Shown piece after piece: positions 56,425 through 64,000 of a stretch of DNA of 64,000 bases. Positions within the stretch are counted from its first letter, which is position 1. Each line of letters starts with the position of its first letter. This DNA is from Lepisosteus oculatus (lineage: Eukaryota > Chordata > Actinopteri > Semionotiformes > Lepisosteidae): NCBI RefSeq assembly GCF_040954835.1, contig NC_090697.1:11586001-11650000 (forward strand), in the 5' to 3' direction. The notes under the pieces were generated by a model that saw nothing but the letters and a program-made list of their open reading frames with translations, ran no database searches and was not told the origin of the DNA. The translations under genes and the position numbers were made by a program.

Positions 56425-59400
56425 ATTTTGTTTCTCTGACCCAGAAGGATCTCTGTGCAACGTCTTGACCTGCAGCTACTTCTCCACTTTAAGATGGACC
56501 CTTCAGAGCTCACAGCAGTGGTGCTCCGGGCTACCATGCTGTGTTTAAAGGAAGCCCTCTTGTATAACGTGAGCCCATTCCTTAAAGCTCTGCAACTCGC
56601 AGTGCATCTGTATTCTTCAACATGAATTAGAAGAGTTTCATTTTCATTTTCATTTTTTGAAACCCCCTCTGAACCTTTTGCATTTTTGTTCCACTATTTC
56701 TACTGAAATATGGAGGAACAGAAGGACCTGGCAGCCATACTCCGGTCGTCCTGTTGTTCTGTATCCTCTGACATCTGGGAGGCTGTAGGGTAGACTCTTA
56801 CGTTCTGTATTTGATTCAGGAATGCAAATACAAGAACAGTCATCACTTGTTACAGTTCTACATTTTTAACACAAATGAATTGCAGAGAATCTTAACTTGA
56901 TCGGGTTTTTGTTGTGCAGATGTTTCGAGAACTATATCTGCAGCAACGCGAGAGTGCAGCCCTTTGTAAAACAGTCTATTTTGTAATGAAGCATCACATC
57001 AGGTGTGGTCAAGCTGTTGACAAGCAGGGAAATTCAGTGCTGTCAGTCTTTGTTAGCTAGAGGGACCACTAGGTACCAAACTATCAAGAATCTTTTTTAA
57101 AAAAAACAACTCATTCTTTCATCTCGCCAACCGACTGTGTGTTTGACACAACTATCCTTTTTAACTTCACTGTTTCACTGAGCGCACGCAGGGAGATACA
57201 GGAGACGAATCGAGATGAATATGCAGAGCCGTGAAGCCACCCGTCTTTTCAGGTGTCAAAGGGGCCCCAGTCCCACACTGGAGGCGTGATTGGAGGAGAG
57301 ACACATCCCTCACCAACAGCCCTGCTAACCCACAAGTGTCAGGCAGCCAGCAGGGGGCGCTGTGTCGTTTGAAGTGGAGAGAGGTCAGCTTGGTCACAGC
57401 CGGGTGGTGACATGAGGGGCAGACTCACAGGAAGCCATAGGGCTCAAAACAGAGCTGTTTGCCAATTCCAAAGTGGGTAGGTAGAACCAAAAGTAATAGG
57501 CAGTCCTAAAATTATATTAAGATAATATGTAACTGTAGAACATTTAAAAGCAAACGGGTCTTGCAGTTTCGTTGTTTGGATTTCCTCAGATCAATTTCTA
57601 CTGCACCGCGTTTGAACTGAGCAGCAGGTTTTTTTCGTCTGTAAGGCGAGTTAATTGGATGTGTAGTAAACTCCCAGGATGAGACAGAAGAGGTGGAAAC
57701 GGTCCCGACTTCTCACGAGGAGCATGATATAATGAGGATGAGACAAGCAGGCGACAAGAATCCAGGTGCTGTACATTAAAATAGCACAAAGTGAGATCCA
57801 GATTGGAGTGGCAGAACAGGCTCAGGAAAGTGCTCGTAGCCAGTATTGTAGTTCTGTCTTGGATTCCGTAAAATAACAAGTGTGAAGCCCGGTGACCTTT
57901 TAATAGTACATATACCACAACATTCAGTATGTTTTTTTTTATCTCGGCATCAGACACCGTAATGATTCTTTGTGTAAATTTGTGTAAGACAGGTGTACAG
58001 CAGTAGGAATGGGTGACCCGTTCAGTGGGATACCTCTGTGAATGGTAGGCTATAGTTCGTATTGAAGTGTCATACTTAAGGAGAACGTAACAAGCTCTTC
58101 ATTTCAGTTCTTGAAAATTACTAAGCGACACGTAGACCTGTCATCGTGTCACCGGCGTCAGAGAATGCCGGTATCCTCCACAAGCTGCTGTCTGCTGGAA
58201 CTGCCTTCCTGGGCGAGAGCAGTCTTGAGTACACATGGCCGCCATGTTCTGTGACCTCGGCGCTGCAGCGAGACATGTCGCATTAAATCCGTTCTATGCG
58301 GCTCCTTGGGTTGCTCAGCTGATACCCGTCGCCGCTCCGGTCGTTCAGCGCTGTGTGAACGGCCATCACGTTCGTCTGGGATCGCCAGAAGCTGAGGACT
58401 TTTATGCCGCGGTGAAGGTGATTTTGAAACTTGGACGCAATAGTTCTCTACGCCCTTTAGTTCTGTCTCAATAACGATGCTGGAAGTGGCCTGTGCTCCA
58501 ACGGGGCAAACGCTTTGGCCATAGGCTGTACACCGTGTAATTCCTGCTCACCATAAGGCTCTTCAGGGAGCAAGTTCAGTTTCAATTGTTACTGAAATAA
58601 ATGTGCAGTCATGGTGAATGCATCGTCTCATACCAGTGAGAAAAAACTATTACTCAGCCCTCGCTCAGTAACTAACTGTTCATATTTGCAGTTCATTTTT
58701 GGATTAAATCTTACTTGATATGGCTGCCTAGATGTAGTGTTGTTTGATTAAATCAGTTATTCTGTCATTACTGACTCTTTTTTATAAATCACTTTTATGT
58801 ATCTAGTTTTTTCAAACTGGCACAGCTTGTTGCAGCTATTTGTCTGTTATTATTGGATATAGTCTCATAATCTCAGGGTATTGGGCTCGTGTCCCACGTT
58901 GGGCGCAAGGTTGTCTAATAACCCGTACTGGGCAGTAGCAGTGTGGGGTGGTGTTGGTGGCGGAGGATCAACACTCGTGCTATCTGCACAAAAGGAAGGC
59001 CTGGCGATCCACTGTACTTCCGTATCGTGCCATGAAAACTCTATGGATGACAGGGGGACTATCCATAGGGTCGCCATGAGGCAACACCGACTCGGCGGCA
59101 CTCATCCCAATATTGGAGTGCTCTCTGGATCGCTACTGTTTCCTGGTTCTGCCGGTTCCAGAGTGTCTTTAAATTATTGGAAGCAGCCCCGGGACTAAGG
59201 GAGTCCCTCTGTACTCCGCCCTGTGAAAGCTGACCCTCCAGTGGTTGCTGCCCTGGTTCCCTGGCATGAATAGGGGGCTCAGTGTCTGTTCACACAGGTG
59301 CATGAACTGGCCATTTCTTATCCAGCCCTCATGGACCCAGTTCGATCCGCACTTCTAGTCTCTTCTTCTTTATACAGTGATAGGTGGGTGATTTGATCAA

Positions 59401-60184
59401 ACAAAAATCTCACCAGGAACCCGGCTAAATAGGCAACCAATGCAATTTCTTAAGCAGACCCAGAGTTGGACAGACCCGGTTCTGCCTTCACTTCCGTATA
59501 ACTAACCCTTCAAGAATGAAAACACCTTTCATGAATAGCAGTATGGCAGTCTCAAAACCATCAACCTGTTTAATTGTGTGGCTCCCTCTCTTAATACGTA
59601 CATAAAACATTACATCCATTAAACACAACAGAACTAATGCACAACTATAGTAAAAATATTGTACCTTTCTTAGCTCAATAATGTGTAAAAAATTTAAATA
59701 GCATGCTGTATGTACATCCACTACTTTAAGACTATGCACCAGTATAAAGAAAATGCATAAATATAAATATGCAAAACAGTACTGCTGAGTTCTGCATTAC
59801 ATTGCCACCGTGCCTTTAGAAGTAATCTTCATTTGTAAATGCATTCAGGCTCTTTGCCAGAAAACGTTTATGTATGATAGGATTTGTTTGTACTGTACAA
59901 TAATGCATTTATCCTACTCACAGTTTTATTCCACGAACTGCAACATGTCATTGAAGTCCATGACCTAGAATAAATTTAATCAGGAAATAACATTTCTATA
60001 CACTTTTAAATGTGAAGAGTTGTGCTGTTTTTTCAAAGCGATTGAGTCTTTGACTAGAATTGATACTTTAGGAAAGCAGATGGTAAGCTATAAAAAAAGA
60101 TTGGAATCTTTGTTATATCGCCATATGAAGTAAAATAATTGCAAATTATTAAGATGTAATTTTTTCCCCATCTCTAGATCTGTA

Positions 60185-61240
60185 CAGTGACAGTAGAAAG
60201 CCTACACACCCCTTGAAAAGTAACACATTTTCTAGCCTAACAGCCTGAAATCGAGACACATTAAATCAGAATTTATTTTTCCTTTAATAACACACAACCT
60301 CTGAGTGAAAAACATGCAAAAAAATTCTGGAAAATGGTAACAAATGAAACCAAGACAAAATTGGTTGGATAAGTAAACATAGCACTGAGTAAGTACTTGG
60401 CGGAAGTACTTGTGCTCGAATTACAGCCATAATTCTCCTGCTTACCCACGAGACACTCTGTGGCTTGGCACCTTAGCACATGCCTGGGTTACGTCTGTCC
60501 TACTCCCCACCAGGCAAGCTTAATTAGTCTAATTCTGCTCTCCTGTCTGCACTCTGTAGGTGATAGGGCCTTTTCCTGCTATACCCCCAAAAGTCTTTAT
60601 GTATTGGAGAGCCACCTTCTCTGTAAATCAAATCAAGACTTTTTTTTGTACAACGGCTCTTACTTAACTGATTCTGTTTCTGCCCCTTTGCTTTCCTCCT
60701 GTATTAGTTACACAGTTAGAATGAAGAAACTGTATCTCCTCCCGCTGTGTATTTTTTCTCTCTCTGTATAGTGCGTTGAGAAGCCTCTTATAAAGGCACT
60801 TTATAAAGTAAGGTTAATTATGAAGGTGATCACGATGGTGAGCACACCCAGGCTTGGCCATGTTCGCCCATTGCTCCTTGCAGGATGGCTCAAGCTCTGT
60901 CAGTTGTGAGGGGACTGCAGGCCTTCAAGTCATTGCACAGATTTCCAGCTGGAGTGAAGTCAGGGCTCTGGGCTGCTCAAAGGCGTTTACCTTTAGCAGC
61001 TCCACTGCTGCTTTGCTTGTGCACTCGGGGTCGTTGTCATGTCGAAATGTAGACTTCCAGTCCTGTTTCAGCTTCTCCGCTGAGGACCTCAGGTTTTCTC
61101 AGAGAATCTGTCTGTCTTTTTGCTCCGTCCAGTTGCCCTCCAGTCCTGTCCAGTGCCCCAGCCCACCATGCAGGGACATGAAAGGCCTGCTAGTCCTTCA
61201 GCAGTGTCCCTGGATTCTTGGTAGCCTCAGGGGGCAGCTC
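60185..61240 (-). pseudogene. Degenerate Tc1-like transposon, split by an L2 insertion
   Basis: The - strand between about 60,838 and 61,130 reads, in broken frames, HDNDPECTSKAAVELLK and LTELEPSCKEQWANMAKPG. These match the fish Tc1-like blocks QDNDPKHTAKA--EW and LTELE-FC-EEWAKI. The transposon-end-like sequence at 60,185-60,450 (CCTTGAAAAGTAACACATTT) is separated from it by the L2 fragment at 60,455-60,825. Coding blocks beyond 61,130 are not recognisable, so the outer limit is uncertain. Confidence 0.7.
60455..60825 (+). mobile_element. L2-type LINE 3' fragment nested in a Tc1-like element
   Basis: The + strand holds traces of GLAPQYLSELL-PYSPPR (MAWHLSTCLGYVCPTPHQAS in another frame) and GDRAFSCYTPKSL, the same LINE block as at 27.25-27.91 kb. 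It is followed by a TAGTGCGTTGAGAAGCCTCT, TATAAAGGCACTTTATAAAG tail. It interrupts the surrounding Tc1-like remnant and so inserted later. Confidence 0.75.
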
Positions 61241-62337
61241 AGGCCTTCAGGCCTTCGGTCAGGGGGCTCACTGTGGCAGCAGGCTGACGAAGCCCAGCCT
61301 TGCCCCAGCACCGTCTCCTCTGCCCGTTGTGTGGCAGACCTTGGAGAACCCTGCTCGCGTCGCTGCTTGGCTGTGACCCCGGCTCCAGTTAGCGACCTTG
61401 AGCCTCGAGTTCGTTCTGGGCTCCGAGTCGTGCCTTGGGTCGTCGCTCGGGAGTCCTGCTGGTTTGCTGTCTCACTTGAACCTGATGGTTGGCACTCCCT
61501 GCATAAGGCATTTAGGGTTGAAGGGTCGGTGATTGACTTGTACTGATTTACTGCGTGACGGGGAAAGAGCATTTGTCTTGTAAATGTACGAGACAAAATA
61601 ATCCTCCTTCCTCTCAATCACAATGTGTGACACATTACAGGATAAGACAGAAATACAGTTACACTTGTTGCAAAAGTAATTTTACCCTGAAGGACAGCGC
61701 TTTGTCTCAACGGACCTATTAGACTGGTCAAAGAGTAAATTCCCGAAACTTTTTATCGCAATTCAGCATCCCAGTCCAGCTCTACAGCGCATCCCAATTC
61801 ATTCGTGACTGACTGCTCGCTCATTATGGCCTTTGAAATATCAAGGAAGTTGTGGAGCTTGATTCAGAAGCTTGTGAGCTCAGGCTTGCTTGGCATAGTG
61901 ACTGAAAGACTGTTTAATGACCTTTGTCGCAGAATGGGTTGCTAACGTGTACAGCTTTTTTGGCAGTGCACAGTATGCTCTTGTGTTGGTCTCTATAGCA
62001 ACCATTTCTTCTCAGCCCTCATGTGCACTGTTGGACAGCTTGCATCTCCATGACAACTAGTGACTTAGTGAATGTCCCATTTTAATTTTCGTACATTTAG
62101 AAGGTACTTCGCAGCAGGGGTTCAGAAACACTGGAAGCCATTGGGCTGCAAAGGAGCCCCATGTGCCCTGTTCTACATCACTCTATTATCATCCACTGGA
62201 AAAACTTTTTCACTTGCTGTTTCAGGGTGTTTTCCAAAATGCTTAGAAGCCCCAGAGTAGCCTTATGTGTATTGAGTCTCTGGGGTCACCTGTCTGGTGT
62301 GAGGTAATATGTACAGGTCTGGGACATGAATGATATT

Positions 62338-62389
62338 GTTCATTGTAGACTGCAAAGGAACAAGTCATAGGTTTATTCCATGCTGAAAA
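62338..62389 (-). mobile_element. Short hammerhead-like dispersed element, copy G (truncated) with 12-bp target duplication
   Basis: A 52-bp fragment of the family (on the - strand TTTTCAGCATGGAATAAACC, then TATGACTTGTTCCTTTGCAG) is flanked by perfect ATGAATGATATT repeats at 62326-62337 and 62390-62401. The ribozyme-like core is missing, i.e. the copy is 5'-truncated, as expected for reverse-transcription-based insertion. Confidence 0.8.
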
Positions 62390-63194
62390 ATGAATGATAT
62401 TAGGCTGTTGTACTGCTGCAAGAACAATCTAAGTGTTTACATTTAATTTTTATGTATTGTAGACATTTTTTTTTCTTCAAATGGATGATTATGCAAAATA
62501 ATTTAACAATAATTTTGCTCTTTATGTATTTTACTCTCCAGGTTGTACTTGAAATGAAGAAACTGTGCTATACGTTAGTAGCTGGTCTTCAGATTGATAT
62601 AAGGTGTTCCTGTGCCTCAGGGTTGCTGAATGTGTTTCAATGGTAACAAATGCATGTAAGGTGTACACTGTACTTCCAGTGCTCTGTTCTGTGTAAAATC
62701 ACAACCCTAAAACTGGAGTTCCCTTTCAGTTATTCGTTTATATATAACTACTGTGCTTTGGACAAAATGAGTTAGGATGTAATTTTTGCATTTTACAAAT
62801 TAAAATTGTACAACTAATCATGGTAATCTGTTTTTGATCTAGTATATGGCAAGTCATGCTTCCGGTCTTTGTTTTCAGTACTTGAGCATGCTAAATCTCT
62901 AAAGGCAGTATATGTGAATGGAGTTTTTGTTCTTGACTTCTGTTTTTGATGGTATGAAAACACATTCTGGGGAAAAATAGCAACAATGCTGCTTCTTCAA
63001 TATAACATCAGAAGTTGTAGAATTCCACTACATTCCAATGCTTCCATTGTGTTGGATTCTGGTTAAATATACTGAGCATCAAAAGTTCTTTATCGCTTAG
63101 AGCAGCAACAAAACCACGGTGTTATCAGGAAAAAGGCAGTCTTTTTGTAGTAGGCACATTGTATTGAGCAGTCATGAAGGTGAATTCAGTGTGC

Positions 63195-63860
63195 TGATGA
63201 ATGTTTTATCATCAACAGGGGCTCTCCTGTGAGCGTGACAGAGCAGTAGTGTGTTTGGCCACTGCCGGTTTTGATACAAGCTGTACACCTGCGACACACA
63301 TTTTGCACCAGGTTGCAGATGCTGTCTAGCGAGATTCTGCCCCATTTCTCTGGTAGAACCTGGACAAGCATGAGCCTTTTCTCAACTCGTCTCTGGCATG
63401 CAGACTATCGTGCTGGCTCAACTCGCAAAGGTTCAGTCTGGGCTCAAGTCTGGATTGGAGGACATCCTCAGTATAGCAGTCCCCTTCTCGTCTCGCAATA
63501 AGGCTGTTCATGTAGCAGCAGCATGTGCGCAGAACTGGATTGTCACATCAGGATAAGCAGCAAATGACATCCTGGGACTCGACACAATGGGGTCACAATG
63601 TGGCCGTCGTCACTACAAATAGAGCTCTGCAGCAGCTCGACACACATCGACTTCTCAATCGATTGGGTCGTTTCACATAACTAACGCGCCACCCCCCCCA
63701 GTGTCGATCAAGGTGGCCTACACCAAACCTTGATTCGGCGCTCAAGAGGGCCCGGTTGCTCTGCTGGCGAGTCGGCCCAGTCACCTGAGACCACGTGTGG
63801 ACAGGCCAGCTGAACGGGTCCCTCCGTGTTACTCTGTGTTACTGGGGCGCAGCGAACGGA
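63195..63860 (-). pseudogene. Degenerate Tc1/mariner-like transposase
   Basis: On the - strand, in broken frames, one reads SNRALLSAESRFGVGHLDRH followed by WRVSYVKRP, the block around an Asp/Glu-Ser-Arg-Phe catalytic motif (DESRF--...R-WR--GER). DILQSRLEPRLNLCELSQHD and LVQNVCRRCTACIKTGSGQT with HY follow, matching the C-terminal L-SM-RRC-AVI-A-GGHTRY of this superfamily. The SPDLNPIE block has eroded. Frameshifts show that it is inactive. Confidence 0.75.
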
Positions 63861-64000
63861 GGGCGAGAGGATGTTCAGGGGCTTCCCAGAAGGCCAGCAA
63901 TTTTCACCACCACTTTCCGGAGGTATAGTAGGAGCCCTCCAGGAGAGGAACGCGTGTAGTTTTTTTTTTAGAAAAAAGCAAGCAGCACTTCACCACAATG

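Larger units (their letters stand above)
29794..64000 (+). other. ZDHHC14: ZDHHC14 intron 1 (continues beyond the window)
   Basis: No sequence resembling the next ZDHHC14 exon (CPYLAV...TSFSDPGVLPRA) was found in the remaining 34 kb, so it is assigned to the first intron. This intron is also very long in mammals. Outside the annotated repeats and CpG-rich blocks, long stretches (for example 36.4-39.5 kb, 45.5-47.4 kb, 50.3-51.3 kb, 56.5-60.1 kb, 61.6-63.1 kb) show nothing I can assign. Confidence 0.7.

Noticed and set aside
58235..58474. 79-codon + strand frame starting MAAMFCDLGAAARHVALNPF
   Set aside because: It has an ATG in a moderately GC-rich patch but no family resemblance, no splice signals that fit neighbours and no second conserved block. 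Chance or an old transposon fragment is more likely.
60854..61546. 230-codon + strand frame
   Set aside because: It is antisense to Tc1-like transposase remnants in its first part, and its translation resembles no known protein.

Overview
The window is vertebrate nuclear DNA, most likely from a ray-finned fish. It has long introns, GT-AG splice sites, CpG-rich promoter-like stretches, and fish-type repeats: 5S-rRNA-derived SINEs, L2-type LINE tails and Tc1/mariner remnants. The species is not decidable by eye. The slow-evolving coding sequence and the repeat mix would suit a non-teleost such as gar, bowfin or sturgeon, but this is only a guess.

Three genes are visible, all split by introns. 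(1) The last four coding exons of ARID1B (+ strand; 530-626, 1213-2029, 3771-3901, 7100-8857) encode about 933 C-terminal residues of this BAF chromatin-remodelling subunit, followed by a probable 3' UTR to about 10.23 kb. (2) A complete four-exon TMEM242 (- strand; 26891-26795, 26045-25945, 23358-23221, 17351-17238) encodes 149 residues. Its phases join cleanly although no single ORF shows it. (3) The first coding exon of ZDHHC14 (+ strand; 29558-29793) carries the start codon and first membrane segment. Everything from 29794 to the end appears to be its first intron, with no further DHHC exon recognised. The order ARID1B - TMEM242 - ZDHHC14 matches human 6q25.3 and separates this locus from the paralogous ARID1A/ZDHHC18 region.

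Layout: 1-8857 ARID1B exons and introns; 8858-10230 3' UTR; 10.2-16.7 kb intergenic DNA between convergent ARID1B and TMEM242, rich in repeats including a broken Tc1-like transposon; 16.7-26.9 kb TMEM242; 26.9-29.6 kb divergent TMEM242/ZDHHC14 interval with an L2 fragment, a CpG-rich block and a ZNF143-type motif; 29.8-64 kb ZDHHC14 intron 1 with SINEs, LINE and Tc1/mariner remnants, two minisatellites and CpG-rich blocks.

The genes are conserved housekeeping or regulatory loci, with no sign of an operon-like or defence system. The most unusual item is a short dispersed element (about 50-125 bp, at least seven copies). It carries a hammerhead-ribozyme-like core (CTGAAGA...GAAAC), three copies are flanked by perfect 12-13 bp target-site duplications, and one copy looks as if cut from a tandem array. 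It resembles a Penelope-like or retrozyme-type retroelement. Other notable items are a 39-bp minisatellite that is open in several frames, a local duplication that copied sequence next to a TMEM242 splice acceptor, and a telomere-motif 29-bp repeat.
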